Assembly: GCA_022792815.1 (NCBI GenBank)
Contig: JAAWBS010000026.1
Location: 44,419 to 108,418, forward strand
Source: Hungatella sp.
GTDB taxonomy: Bacteria; Bacillota; Clostridia; Lachnospirales; Lachnospiraceae
Direction of reading: 5' to 3'
Length of the DNA: 64,000 nt
Part shown: one piece after another, positions 51,406-60,573 of the stretch
Layout of the letters: the number at the start of each line of letters is the position of its first letter
How positions within the stretch are numbered: the first letter of the stretch is position 1
Notes under the pieces: generated by a model
What the model saw: the letters and a program-made list of their open reading frames with translations, nothing else
Databases searched by the model: none
What the model was told of the DNA's origin: nothing
Made by a program: the position numbers and the translations under genes

Positions 51406-51426
51406 GAATCCTGCCTGGCAGGATTC
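51406..51426 (-). other. Perfect inverted repeat in the typA leader
   Basis: GAATCCTGCC/GGCAGGATTC around one base, followed leftward by TTATTTT. It sits between the typA promoter and start codon, so it may attenuate typA or merely end the yigZ transcript. Confidence 0.5.
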
Positions 51427-51449
51427 CCCCGTTTCCTTAACGATATTCT

Positions 51450-51478
51450 ACTATAGCATTATGTGAAAAGAAATGCAA
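51450..51478 (-). promoter_or_regulatory. Promoter of typA
   Basis: Read leftward: TTGCAT (complement of 51473-51478), 17-base spacer, TATAGT (complement of 51450-51455). Confidence 0.55.
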
Positions 51479-51503
51479 GGAATTTCGGAACAAAAACAGC
51501 GGT

Positions 51504-52154
51504 TCAAAACACCAGAATCTCCCCGTCCAGAATCCCATAATACACCGGCTCCCCCCAGGAAAGCCGGGCTCGGCCGCAGGTGGCCTCCGTGATCTTTTCC
51601 TTAAGCTGCTGTTCCCTCTCCAAAGGCGCCATCACTGAAACCTCCACCTGATCGGTATACTTGCTGTCCAGAACGGGAATTTTATTCTGTCCCAGAATGT
51701 ACTGAATCTTTCCAATTCCTGTATAGTCGGTGGTAATTTGGATCTGTCTGCCCGGACATTTCTCCACGATCGTGCTGTTTTTTAATCCCTCCTGCACAGC
51801 CCCGGAATAGGCTCTCACCAGGCCTCCTGTCCCCAGAAGCGTCCCCCCGAAATATCGGGTTACCACCACACAGATGTTGTGAACCTCCTCCCCCAAAAGC
51901 ACGTCCAGCATAGGACGTCCCGCTGTCTGGCTGGGCTCCCCGTCATCACTGCACCTCTGTATCTGGTTTCTCTCCCCGATCACATAAGCAAAACAGTGAT
52001 GCCTGGCATCCCAGTAGTGCTTCCGCACCTTCTCAACAAAAGCAAGAGCTTCCTCCTCCGACTCTGCCGGGACCGTCTGGGCAATAAACCGGGACTTTTT
52101 CTCCACCAACTCCCCGCTGCCGCCCTCCCACAAAATTTTATATTTCTCTGTCAT
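51504..52154 (-). CDS. yigZ: YigZ/IMPACT-family protein
   Basis: A protein of 216 aa with the UPF0029/IMPACT fold: KKSRFIAQTVPAESEEEALAFVEKVRKHYWDARHHCFAYVIG, CSDDGEPSQTAGRPMLDVL and VVVTRYFGGTLLGTGGLVRAYSGAV; a DUF1949 domain closes it. Function is not firmly known (IMPACT proteins modulate translation control in eukaryotes). The ATG at 52154 follows GGAGGAG; an earlier open frame is not conserved. Confidence 0.87.
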   Translation of the reverse strand: MTEKYKILWEGGSGELVEKKSRFIAQTVPAESEEEALAFVEKVRKHYWDARHHCFAYVIGERNQIQRCSDDGEPSQTAGRPMLDVLLGEEVHNICVVVTRYFGGTLLGTGGLVRAYSGAVQEGLKNSTIVEKCPGRQIQITTDYTGIGKIQYILGQNKIPVLDSKYTDQVEVSVMAPLEREQQLKEKITEATCGRARLSWGEPVYYGILDGEILVF

Positions 52155-52277
52155 AGGTAAATCTCCTCCGGAAAGAATTTGAGATTTCAGACTTTTCCCC
52201 TCTGGTATTATCATAATATAAATCGGCCGTTCCCACAACTGTTGTTTATGCTTTTTCAAGGATGCCCATCCCTTCTA

Positions 52278-52306
52278 TTGAATTGCATGGGAAATTTTGC
52301 TATAAT
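52278..52306 (+). promoter_or_regulatory. Promoter of the class A PBP gene
   Basis: TTGAAT at 52278-52283, 17-base spacer, perfect TATAAT at 52301-52306, about 22 bases before the start codon. Confidence 0.7.
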
Positions 52307-52328
52307 GTAGCGGTGAAGGAGGACAGCT

Positions 52329-55007
52329 ATGAATTATGGGAAAAAAGCTACAGAGAAAAAGCTGAAGGATTCGGCTTCCAATACCCACAGATATGCCAGC
52401 AAGATCTTTCTGGGCTTCTTCAAGACTCTGCTGATCCTGACCATCATGATCATCATGGTGGGCGCCAGCATCGGCGTAGGCATGATAAAAGGCATCATTG
52501 ACAGCGCACCTGAGATCAATATCGAGAGCATCGTCCCTCAGGGATTTGCCACCACTGTGTACGACAGTGCCGGCAATCTGACAGACACCCTGGTAACCGC
52601 CGGCTCCAACCGGGATCCTGTCACCTACGAAGAACTTCCCCAGGACTTAATCGACGCCTTTGTGGCCATTGAGGATTCCCGGTTCTGGGATCACAACGGC
52701 ATCGACCCCCGCTCCATCGTCCGCGCCGTCAAAGGTGTGCTTACCGGCGACCGCTCCGCCGGAGGCGGCAGCACTCTGACTCAGCAGCTGATCAAGAACA
52801 ACGTCTTTAACGGCGGCCGGGAACAGAGCTTCGGGGAACAGCTGGAGCGAAAGTTTCAGGAACAGTATCTGGCCGTACAGCTGAGCAAGACCATGAGCAA
52901 AGAGATGGTCTTAACCAACTATCTCAATACCATCAACCTGGGCAAGGACTGCCTCGGGGTAAAAGTGGCTGCGAGACGATATTTTGACAAGGAGGTCACT
53001 GACCTGACTCTGTCCGAGTGTGCGGTGATCGCGGGCATCACCCAGAATCCCTCCAAGCTGAACCCCATTTCCGGAAAGGAAAAAAACGAGGAAAAGCGGA
53101 AGGTGATTCTCCAATATATGTTTGAACAGGGCTACATCACAAAAGAAGAGCAGGAGGAGGCCTTGGCGGACGATGTGTATGCCAGAATCCAGACCGTGGA
53201 CTCCATAACCGAGACTTCCACTCCCTACAGTTATTTTACGGATGAGCTGGTGGGACAGGTCATGGAGGTTCTGGTGGACAAACTGGGCTATTCCTACAAT
53301 CAGGCCCACAATCTGCTCTACAGCGGAGGACTACAGATCATCACCACCCAGGACCCTGCGCTGCAGGCCATCGTAGACGAAGAGATCAATAATCCTGACA
53401 ACTATCCCACGGTTCAGTATTCCATGGAGTATCGCCTGTCGATCACTCACAGGGACGGAAACACCACCCATTTTTCTCAGGAGAACCTGAAGGCCTGGCA
53501 CAAGCAGGTCCTGGGAGACATCGATTTTGATGCCCTCTACCAGACAGAGGACGAGGCCAGGCAGGATGCGGAAAACTATAAGGCCTACATCCTCCAGGAC
53601 GGGGACACCGTCATCGGAGAAAGCCTTACCACCACCCTGCAGCCTCAGATTTCCTTTGTGCTTATGGATCAGGCCACCGGTCAGGTGAAAGCCATCAGCG
53701 GCGGGCGGGGACCAAAGACCGCCAGCCTCACCTTAAACCGTGCCACAGGCGTGCCCAGACAGCCGGGCTCCACGTTCAAGGTCATCACTGCCTTTGCCCC
53801 TGCCATCGACACCAAGGGAGCCACGTTGGGAACCGTGTACTACGATGCGCCCTACTCCATAGGCAGCAAGCCCTTCCGCAACTGGTATTCCAGCGGCTAT
53901 CAGGGCTACTCCAGCATCCGGGACGGCATCGTCTATTCCATGAATATTGTGGCGGTGCGGTGCTTTATGGACACCGTCTCCCCTCAGCTGGGCATCGAAT
54001 ATGCTCAGAATTTCGGCATCACCACCCTGACCGACACGGATTACAACCCAGCCTCCGCTCTGGGCGGCCTGACCAAGGGAGTGACCAACTTAGAGCTGAC
54101 CGCGGCTTATGCCGCCATCGCCAACAGCGGTATGTATACCAAGCCGATCTTTTTCACCCAGATCCTGGACCGCAACGGCAAGGTTCTGATCAGCATGGAG
54201 CCGGAGACACACAGGGTCTTAAAGGACTCCACCGCTTTTCTCCTGACCGACGCCATGGCGGACTCCATGGTGGGCAACCGAAAGTTTTCCAGGGCAGGCT
54301 CCGGTCCCTCCTCCACCAGCACCAGGGCCAAGATCTCCGGCATGTCCTGTGCCGGAAAAAGCGGCACCACCACCAGCAACAACGATGTGTGGTTCGTGGG
54401 ATACACCCCCTACTACACGGCTGGAGTGTGGGTAGGCTTTGACCGGAACCAGAAGCTGTCGTCCGGAAGCGGGGAGACCTCCCATCACAAGGATATCTGG
54501 CGCAAGATCATGACCAGAGTCCATGAAGGGTTCCAGGATCCGGGATTTACTGTTCCCGACAGCGTAGAGACCGCTCAGATCTGCAGGAAGTCCGGAAAGC
54601 TGGCGGCGGCGGGAGTGTGCAGCGGGGATCCGAGAGGCAGTGCCGTCTACACCGAATATTTTGCCAAAGGCACCGTTCCCACAGAGGTCTGCAACAACCA
54701 TATAGCGGCAGCGGTCTGTGCGGAATCCCGTATGCTTCCCACAGAATTCTGTCCGGAGCGGATAACCGGCGTGTTCATGTCCATCCCCGCCGGGGAGACC
54801 GGAGAGACCGATGACTCCGTATTCTCTCTGCCCGGAACATGTCCCATCCATCTGGAGGCGGCCACCATTCTGCCTGAGGAGACCGAGGAGAGCCCTTCCT
54901 ATCCCATAGGGCCCGGCTACGGTCCCGCCTATGGCCCCGGATATGTACCCACATCGCCTTCCGGCAGCCTACTCCCGTCTCCCGAGTATACCGGACCAAA
55001 CGGCTGA
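52329..55007 (+). CDS. Class A penicillin-binding protein (PBP1A-like)
   Basis: Bifunctional peptidoglycan synthase of 892 aa. One N-terminal membrane segment (about residues 30-52). GT51 glycosyltransferase motifs EDSRFWDHNGID (Glu115) and GGGSTLTQQLIKN; transpeptidase motifs STFK (Ser481), SMN (537-539) and KSGT (677-680). The C-terminal tail is Pro/Gly/Tyr-rich (GPGYGPAYGPGY), probably a flexible wall-facing extension. AAGGAGG precedes the ATG. Transcribed alone. Confidence 0.93.
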   Translation: MNYGKKATEKKLKDSASNTHRYASKIFLGFFKTLLILTIMIIMVGASIGVGMIKGIIDSAPEINIESIVPQGFATTVYDSAGNLTDTLVTAGSNRDPVTYEELPQDLIDAFVAIEDSRFWDHNGIDPRSIVRAVKGVLTGDRSAGGGSTLTQQLIKNNVFNGGREQSFGEQLERKFQEQYLAVQLSKTMSKEMVLTNYLNTINLGKDCLGVKVAARRYFDKEVTDLTLSECAVIAGITQNPSKLNPISGKEKNEEKRKVILQYMFEQGYITKEEQEEALADDVYARIQTVDSITETSTPYSYFTDELVGQVMEVLVDKLGYSYNQAHNLLYSGGLQIITTQDPALQAIVDEEINNPDNYPTVQYSMEYRLSITHRDGNTTHFSQENLKAWHKQVLGDIDFDALYQTEDEARQDAENYKAYILQDGDTVIGESLTTTLQPQISFVLMDQATGQVKAISGGRGPKTASLTLNRATGVPRQPGSTFKVITAFAPAIDTKGATLGTVYYDAPYSIGSKPFRNWYSSGYQGYSSIRDGIVYSMNIVAVRCFMDTVSPQLGIEYAQNFGITTLTDTDYNPASALGGLTKGVTNLELTAAYAAIANSGMYTKPIFFTQILDRNGKVLISMEPETHRVLKDSTAFLLTDAMADSMVGNRKFSRAGSGPSSTSTRAKISGMSCAGKSGTTTSNNDVWFVGYTPYYTAGVWVGFDRNQKLSSGSGETSHHKDIWRKIMTRVHEGFQDPGFTVPDSVETAQICRKSGKLAAAGVCSGDPRGSAVYTEYFAKGTVPTEVCNNHIAAAVCAESRMLPTEFCPERITGVFMSIPAGETGETDDSVFSLPGTCPIHLEAATILPEETEESPSYPIGPGYGPAYGPGYVPTSPSGSLLPSPEYTGPNG

Positions 55008-55010
55008 CGA

Positions 55011-55058
55011 AAAAGAGATTGTCAGAACCCGCCAGGGCACCTGACAATCTCTTTTTTT
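55011..55058 (+). terminator. Terminator of the PBP gene
   Basis: AAAAGAGATTGTCAG (55011-55025) pairs with CTGACAATCTCTTTT (55041-55055), followed by more T. It is convergent with spoVAE and can act on both strands. Confidence 0.85.
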
Positions 55059-55061
55059 CAT

Positions 55062-55418
55062 CTAACCTTTCATCTTCGGCTTGAACATCTGGGCTCCCAG
55101 ATATCCGAACACCAAGGCGCCGCAGATTCCTGCCCCGCTGGCCGTAAAACCGCCTTTGAACACGCCCAAAAAACCGTCGCTGTCAACCCCCTCCATCACC
55201 CCTTTCCACAGGGTGTTTCCGAAGCCGAGGAGCGGTACCGTGGCGCCAGCTCCGGCCCATTCAGCGAAGGGCTCATAGAGTCCCATAAACCCCAGGATAC
55301 TTCCCAGAACCACCAGGGTCACCATGACTCTTCCCGGCATCATTTTCGTCTTGTCCAAAAGGATCTGCGCCAGGCCGCAGATGATCCCTCCGATGATAAA
55401 TGCTTTCACATAGTCCAT
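55062..55418 (-). CDS. spoVAE: Stage V sporulation protein AE
   Basis: Small membrane protein of 118 aa, part of the SpoVA channel that moves Ca-dipicolinate into and out of spores. Three to four hydrophobic segments; the family pattern AFIIGGIICGLAQILLDKTKM and GFGNTLWKGVMEGVDSDGFLGVFKGGF is clear. The ATG at 55418 follows AGGAGGAG. It lies after spoVAD; spoVAC, usually next to them, is not present here. Confidence 0.88.
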   Translation of the reverse strand: MDYVKAFIIGGIICGLAQILLDKTKMMPGRVMVTLVVLGSILGFMGLYEPFAEWAGAGATVPLLGFGNTLWKGVMEGVDSDGFLGVFKGGFTASGAGICGALVFGYLGAQMFKPKMKG

Positions 55419-55453
55419 ATTGTTTCTCCTCCTAATCCGGCCTATGGCCATCT

Positions 55454-56473
55454 TCAGATCTGTTCCAGAACAACCCCGTGGCAGATCCCCGGAATGCTCT
55501 GTCCCTCGTTGAAACTCACGGTGGAGAGAAGGGCTCCTGTGGGCAAAAACAGCACCCGCTTCCACTCCCCTGACCGGATTCTCGGAAGAACCATGGCGCA
55601 CAGCGTCACCGCCGCACAGCCGCAGCCGCTTCCTCCTGCGTGGGTATCCTGTGTCTCCTTCTCGAAGATCTCCATCCCGCAGTCCATATGAATCCCAGTC
55701 AGGTCACTTCCCGACTGTCTCATCATGTCCAGCAGGATCTTGCTGCCAACCTCCCCCAGATCCCCGGTGATGATCCTGTCATAATGGGTCTCATCTACCC
55801 CGAAATCCTGAAAATTCTGGCGGATGGTTCCGTAGGCCGCAGGGGCCATGGCGGCTCCCATATTCATGGAATCCCTGCTGCCGAAATCCACGATTTTCCC
55901 CGGCGTCACACCGGTGATCTTGGCAGAACCGCCGCCGGCATCCTTCCTGCTGTCAGACACCACGAAAGCACCTGCACCTGTGACCGTCCAGGTAGAAGAA
56001 AACGGCCGCTGATTCCCGTAAGCCAGGGGAAACCGAAACTGCTTCTCCGCCGTGGCAAAATGGCTGGAGGACACGGCCAGCACCCGGTCTCCGTATCCGC
56101 CGTGAACCGTCATGGCACTTAGGGTCAGAGCCTCTCCGATGGTGGAACAGGCCCCGTAGAGGCCAAAGAGGGGAATCTCCATGTCCACCGTGCCGAAGGA
56201 TGTGGCGATCAGCTGTCCCAGCAGATCGCCGGCAAAGAGATATCGGATCTCCTGTCTGCGGATATCCCCCTTCTCCAGAGCCAGATCCGCCGCCTGTTTC
56301 TGCATGGCCGACTCGGCCTGTTCCCAGGTCTCCGTGCCGAACATCTCGTCCTGCTCCACCACGTCGATCAGGGGACCAAGGGGACCTTCCCCTTCCTTCT
56401 TCCCGGCCACGCAGGCAGAACTGCTGATGACGGGAGGAGCCTCAAACTCGATACTGGATTTTCCTTTCTGCAT
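55454..56473 (-). CDS. spoVAD: Stage V sporulation protein AD
   Basis: Thiolase-like protein of 339 aa that binds dipicolinic acid and forms part of the spore SpoVA complex. Blocks: PPVISSSACVAGKKEGEGPLG, PLFGLYGACSTIGEALTL, RPFSSTWTVTGAGAFVV, GGSGCGCAAVTL. The gene order spoVAD-spoVAE is standard, but the upstream spoVAC is missing; upstream is yitT in the same direction after 90 bases. Expected to be made in the forespore. Confidence 0.9.
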   Translation of the reverse strand: MQKGKSSIEFEAPPVISSSACVAGKKEGEGPLGPLIDVVEQDEMFGTETWEQAESAMQKQAADLALEKGDIRRQEIRYLFAGDLLGQLIATSFGTVDMEIPLFGLYGACSTIGEALTLSAMTVHGGYGDRVLAVSSSHFATAEKQFRFPLAYGNQRPFSSTWTVTGAGAFVVSDSRKDAGGGSAKITGVTPGKIVDFGSRDSMNMGAAMAPAAYGTIRQNFQDFGVDETHYDRIITGDLGEVGSKILLDMMRQSGSDLTGIHMDCGMEIFEKETQDTHAGGSGCGCAAVTLCAMVLPRIRSGEWKRVLFLPTGALLSTVSFNEGQSIPGICHGVVLEQI

Positions 56474-56563
56474 CTTCTTGTTTCCTTTCCACTTTGGTTT
56501 TTAATGTTACTATGTCCAAAGCGGTTTTTTCTATACATATCCCTAAACCTGCCATAAATATGT

Positions 56564-57421
56564 TCAGTTGTATTTTTTTACCAGGGTAAACCCTCTTCCC
56601 CGCACCTCGTTGACCTGATGAATCACGATAAATGCCTGGGGATCTATGGTTTGAATCAAGTGGTTTAACTGTACCAGCTCCCTGTGACTGACCACGGTCA
56701 TGACCACATATCCGTCTTTTTTCAGATGACCGGTCCTGGAATGAAATAAGGTTACCCCCCGGTCCAGCTCGCTGGCTATGGCCTGATTGACTTCCTCATA
56801 GCGCTCCGTCACAATCTTCACCTGCATCTTGGCCTGGCCTAAGAGAAGGACCTTATTCAGCACCGACGTGTAGATCAGAACCAGCAAAATACCGTAAAGC
56901 ACTTTTTCCTTATCGGAAAATACGATCTGCAGAAGCAAAATAGCCGTATCCATGGTGTTCATAGTGCCGGAGACGGGAAGCCCCAGTTTTTTGTGAAGCA
57001 CCAGCGGAGGGATATCCATTCCCCCTGTGGAAGCCCCTGCCCGGATGACCACACCGATGCCCCCTCCGATGAGAAGTCCGGCAAAAATCACTGCCAGCAG
57101 ATTGTCATCAGTCACCTTCCCCAGGGCCGGGATCTTCTGAAACACGGAGAGGATCAATGGATAGTAAAAGGTGCTGATGATGGTAGTCAGCGCAAAGGTT
57201 CTGCCCAGCACCACGGCTCCCAGCAAAAACATAGCCACATTAAACACGGTCACAAACGCCTGGATGGGCAGCCCCATCTGGTGGTAAAAGAACAGGGCCA
57301 GGCCTGTGGTGCCGCCTGTGATCAGGCCGTTTGGCAGGATAAACATGGTCACCGCCAGGGCGTAAGCCGTGTTTCCGGCAAGGATCCACAGAATCCTTCT
57401 CACATGGTCAAGCTGTTTCAT
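56564..57421 (-). CDS. YitT-family membrane protein
   Basis: Integral membrane protein of about 285 aa: five to six segments in the N-terminal DUF161 domain (LWILAGNTAYALAVTMFILPNGLITGGTTGLALFFY) and a cytoplasmic DUF2179 domain (about residues 200-285, ending RGRGFTLVKKY). The function is not established. The ATG at 57421 follows GAGGAGGAG; a second start six codons upstream is weaker. Confidence 0.85.
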   Translation of the reverse strand: MKQLDHVRRILWILAGNTAYALAVTMFILPNGLITGGTTGLALFFYHQMGLPIQAFVTVFNVAMFLLGAVVLGRTFALTTIISTFYYPLILSVFQKIPALGKVTDDNLLAVIFAGLLIGGGIGVVIRAGASTGGMDIPPLVLHKKLGLPVSGTMNTMDTAILLLQIVFSDKEKVLYGILLVLIYTSVLNKVLLLGQAKMQVKIVTERYEEVNQAIASELDRGVTLFHSRTGHLKKDGYVVMTVVSHRELVQLNHLIQTIDPQAFIVIHQVNEVRGRGFTLVKKYN

Positions 57422-57482
57422 AATGGTTCTCCTCCTCATTCTCCCTGATAATCGTCTAACTCGTTATCAGATTAAAGTGCGC

Positions 57483-57516
57483 AAAAAAGCCGCCCGCGAT
57501 TCCCGCAGGCGGCTTT
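57483..57516 (-). terminator. Terminator of deoB
   Basis: AAGCCGCC pairs with GGCGGCTT, then T6 in the leftward direction. Confidence 0.8.
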
Positions 57517-57530
57517 TGCCGTTTTTAAAC

Positions 57531-58724
57531 TCATGAGTCCAATTCCTCTAAAATCGAAGTCCCGATGGTTCCCTCCGGCATATCCACGCCGAAATTATGG
57601 GCGATGGTTGCGCCGATGACGGCAAAGGTGTCTCGGTCCGGCAGCTGGCCATGGCCCTTCATGGACGGGGAATAGGCGAGAAACGGCACCTTCTCCTTGG
57701 TGTGGTCGGTTCCCTTGTAGGTGGGGTCATTGCCGTGGTCAGCCGTGATGATCAGCAGATCATCGTCTCTCAGCTTTCCGAGAAGCACACCCAGCTTCTC
57801 GTCGAACCGCTCCAGCTCCTGGCCGTATCCCACAGGGTTTCTCCTGTGGCCCCACAGAGCGTCGAAATCCACCAGGTTCACAAAGCACAGGCCTTCGAAC
57901 TCCTTGTCCGCCAGCTCGATGGTCTGCTCCATCCCGTGAACACTGCTCTTGGACTTGTAGCTCTCCGTGATCCCCTCTCCGTCGAAGATGTCCCGGATCT
58001 TGCCGACGCTGATCACGTCATAGCCAGCCTCCTTTAAGGCATCCAGAGTGGTCTTTCCGTAGGGCTTTAGGGCGTAATCATGGCGGTTGGCCGTGCGCTT
58101 GAACTCCCCTCTCTTCTTTCCCACATAGGGTCTGGCGATGACCCGTCCCACCTTCCACTCATCCCTCATGGTCAGCTCTCTGGCGATCTCACAGCACCGG
58201 TACAGCTCCGCGAGGCCGAAGGTCTCCTCATTGCCGCAGATCTGGAGCACCGAGTCCGCAGAGGTGTAGACGATCATATCCCCTGTGGCGATCTCATGCT
58301 CTGCCAGCTCGTCCAGAATCTCCGTGCCGCTGGCCGACTTGTTGCCTACGATCTTGCGGCCGGTCCTCGCCGACAGCTCGTCCAGAAGTTCTTTCGGGAA
58401 TCCGGTTTCCGTAAAAGTCTGAAACGGCTTGGTGATATGAAGTCCCATCATCTCCCAGTGACCGGTCATGGTATCCTTCCCCACACTGGCTTCCAGAAGC
58501 TTTCCGCAGTATCCCAGGGGCTCTGCAACCGGGTCTACATGCTTTAATGGATGAAGATTGGCCAGGCCCATCCGGGCAAGATTGGGGATGCGAAAGGGAT
58601 CCATATGGTCGTCTATATGTCCCAGAGTATCTGTCCCCTCATCGTCATAGTCTGCCGCATTGGGCATGGCGCCGATTCCGAGGGAATCGATGACAATAGT
58701 AAAAATACGTTTGTATCTGCTCAT
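57531..58724 (-). CDS. deoB: Phosphopentomutase
   Basis: Mn-dependent enzyme of 397 aa that interconverts (deoxy)ribose 1- and 5-phosphate in nucleoside salvage. Alkaline phosphatase superfamily: [28 protein letters not shown] near the N-terminus (metal Asp and phospho-Thr), [14 protein letters not shown], and [31 protein letters not shown] precedes the ATG. No other deo gene is adjacent. Confidence 0.95.
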   Translation of the reverse strand: MSRYKRIFTIVIDSLGIGAMPNAADYDDEGTDTLGHIDDHMDPFRIPNLARMGLANLHPLKHVDPVAEPLGYCGKLLEASVGKDTMTGHWEMMGLHITKPFQTFTETGFPKELLDELSARTGRKIVGNKSASGTEILDELAEHEIATGDMIVYTSADSVLQICGNEETFGLAELYRCCEIARELTMRDEWKVGRVIARPYVGKKRGEFKRTANRHDYALKPYGKTTLDALKEAGYDVISVGKIRDIFDGEGITESYKSKSSVHGMEQTIELADKEFEGLCFVNLVDFDALWGHRRNPVGYGQELERFDEKLGVLLGKLRDDDLLIITADHGNDPTYKGTDHTKEKVPFLAYSPSMKGHGQLPDRDTFAVIGATIAHNFGVDMPEGTIGTSILEELDS

Positions 58725-58753
58725 AATCTAACTCTCCTTTTGCCTCTTTTTTT

Positions 58754-58782
58754 ATTATGCCATGAACTGGGGGATTTGTCGA
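58754..58782 (-). promoter_or_regulatory. Promoter of deoB
   Basis: Read leftward: TCGACA (complement of 58777-58782), 17-base spacer, CATAAT (complement of 58754-58759), preceded by TGG as an extended -10. Confidence 0.5.
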
Positions 58783-58787
58783 CCGGT

Positions 58788-59213
58788 TTAAAGGGTTTCC
58801 TCCAAGATTTCCGTCTTATACTTCAGACGGCTTCCCCATTTGTCCCGGAACCTTCTGAATACATTATCCTGCAGACTCAGTGTACGGACCTTACTTGATA
58901 CGATCCTAAAATAGAACTCATACCCCGCAAGTTCTGACCGAAACAGATCGTAGCCCGACTCCAGCTGAGGAATTGCCTCTTCAATATGGCGGCCTTTTAA
59001 TTCTATAAAATATGCCTTTTTCGCAGTGTCATTTATCAGGAGAAAATCGCAACATGTCTGCTGAGATACGAGTTCTCCATCGAGCCTGTAATGCCTCACA
59101 CTGTACATTTGCCGGGGATTATGAGCACAGTGTTTCCTCGAACTCTTTTGATCTTTGGAGACTATGATTTTCTGATGTACTTCACAGCGAGACTTATCCG
59201 AAATAAGTACCAT
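58788..59213 (-). CDS. PD-(D/E)xK nuclease-like small protein paired with an AAA ATPase
   Basis: A protein of 141 aa with no named family recognised. The centre reads CCDFLLINDTAKKAYFIELKG: Asp56, Glu71 and Lys73 match the D-x(n)-E-x-K pattern of restriction-endonuclease-like folds. A basic/Cys/His-rich N-terminal region (KHCAHNPRQMYSVRHYRLDG) precedes it. It starts 1 base after the ATPase stop, so it is translated with it. Base composition is AT-richer than flanking genes. By analogy with ATPase-nuclease pairs, a defence role is inferred. Confidence 0.65.
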   Translation of the reverse strand: MVLISDKSRCEVHQKIIVSKDQKSSRKHCAHNPRQMYSVRHYRLDGELVSQQTCCDFLLINDTAKKAYFIELKGRHIEEAIPQLESGYDLFRSELAGYEFYFRIVSSKVRTLSLQDNVFRRFRDKWGSRLKYKTEILEETL

Positions 59214-59214
59214 A

Positions 59215-60540
59215 CTATATTCCTCCCCCAGACAAATACTTTTCTTTCAAGAGGACCATTTTCTCATAATCGCTGTTGATATCAACGGAAGCCCCGTCGA
59301 TAACCTCGTTTTCGATGGAGCCGAATTCATCGTCTGTACATGGCACCACCCTCCCTCTGTCTATAAAATATGCGGAAAGCGCCGAAAATCTCATCCATTT
59401 ATCTGAAGATACTATCTGAGCAAGCTCTGAGGAACCTGCAAGCCCGGAAATTCTGTCAGCATAGAGCAGATTGTTGATCGCACCTAAAATGTAAGGACTG
59501 TGGGTCGTGATAAAGATCTGGTTCTTTCCGCCATTTTGAGCCAAAGATATAAATTCCGCTATCAGTTTCTGGGCATTAGGGAACAAGTGTGATTCCGGTT
59601 CCTCGATGATAAAATAGGTCTTCCTGTTATTGAGAAGATAGTAAAAGATCACGTTTAATATCCAGACAACTTCTTGCTGCCCTGATGATGAGAAATTGAT
59701 CTTTATATATTGATCTGACGAAAGCTGCAGTCGCTCTTCCCCGTCTACATACCGATATTCTCCCTTCAAGATTTTTCTCATTAATTCTGCGGCAGAAAAA
59801 AGCAGTGTTTTGTTAATCCTTCTGTCTGTCAAATGGATTGTATTTTGAATCATCTGATCAGCGCTCAAAGAAAACTCTGGCTTTAACCGCAGGATTCGTT
59901 CCAGATAACTCTGGGTACAATAATCCAGATTTTTCTTCTGGGTGTCGTCCATAGAACTGTAAAGATAATTTAATTGCGTGCTCAATAAAGTGATCATGCT
60001 ACGCCCGGCCGGCACAAATACGATCTCTGCTTCATCGTCAAAAAATTGATTGATCCTCTCTTTAACCAAAAGCAAAAACTGATCATCATGAACTGCCTCT
60101 TCACTCTGCGTCATCATTTCCAGTTTCCGGATAAAAGCCTTTAAATTCTGACTGAATTCAAGCCAAATATAGTTTGGAGACTCAAATCCCGTTTTCAGGG
60201 AAACCTGAACATATATGGTAGCACTGTAGCAATATTCAAGACTCATCGCTGTGTCCATATGCCATGTGGTCCCAAAAATCTGAAGAAAATTAGAACGTAT
60301 TTCTCTCTCTATACGCTTTTTAAAAGAAAGATTAATGGATTCCTCTGTCATCAGATTATTCAGCAAACATTTTTTCTTAAACTGCTCAAATATAATATTT
60401 TTTATGTTCTTAAAGAAAAATATACTCTTAGCTACTGTACTTTTCCCTGATGCCTGAGGGCCGGTAAACACAGTAAAATCGTTGATCTCTAACGCACAAT
60501 ACTCTACAGGACCCAGCTTATGAATAACGACTTTGGGCAT
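59215..60540 (-). CDS. AAA-family ATPase of the OLD/RecF-like type
   Basis: A protein of about 441 aa. Walker A GPQASGKST at 27-35, Walker B YFIIEEPESHLFP near residue 310, and the downstream FITTHSPYILGAINNLLYAD, typical of ABC-type AAA (AAA_15/AAA_21) ATPases. No TOPRIM domain is attached, so the effector is presumably the small protein encoded directly downstream. The ATG at 60540 follows GAGGAGAG; a GTG five codons upstream is less likely. AT-rich: the 60 bases from 60361 hold 12 G+C. It follows yaaA by 33 bases with no terminator. Confidence 0.78.
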   Translation of the reverse strand: MPKVVIHKLGPVEYCALEINDFTVFTGPQASGKSTVAKSIFFFKNIKNIIFEQFKKKCLLNNLMTEESINLSFKKRIEREIRSNFLQIFGTTWHMDTAMSLEYCYSATIYVQVSLKTGFESPNYIWLEFSQNLKAFIRKLEMMTQSEEAVHDDQFLLLVKERINQFFDDEAEIVFVPAGRSMITLLSTQLNYLYSSMDDTQKKNLDYCTQSYLERILRLKPEFSLSADQMIQNTIHLTDRRINKTLLFSAAELMRKILKGEYRYVDGEERLQLSSDQYIKINFSSSGQQEVVWILNVIFYYLLNNRKTYFIIEEPESHLFPNAQKLIAEFISLAQNGGKNQIFITTHSPYILGAINNLLYADRISGLAGSSELAQIVSSDKWMRFSALSAYFIDRGRVVPCTDDEFGSIENEVIDGASVDINSDYEKMVLLKEKYLSGGGI

Positions 60541-60573
60541 AACATCTCTCCTCACTTCCGCAAAATGGTCAAT

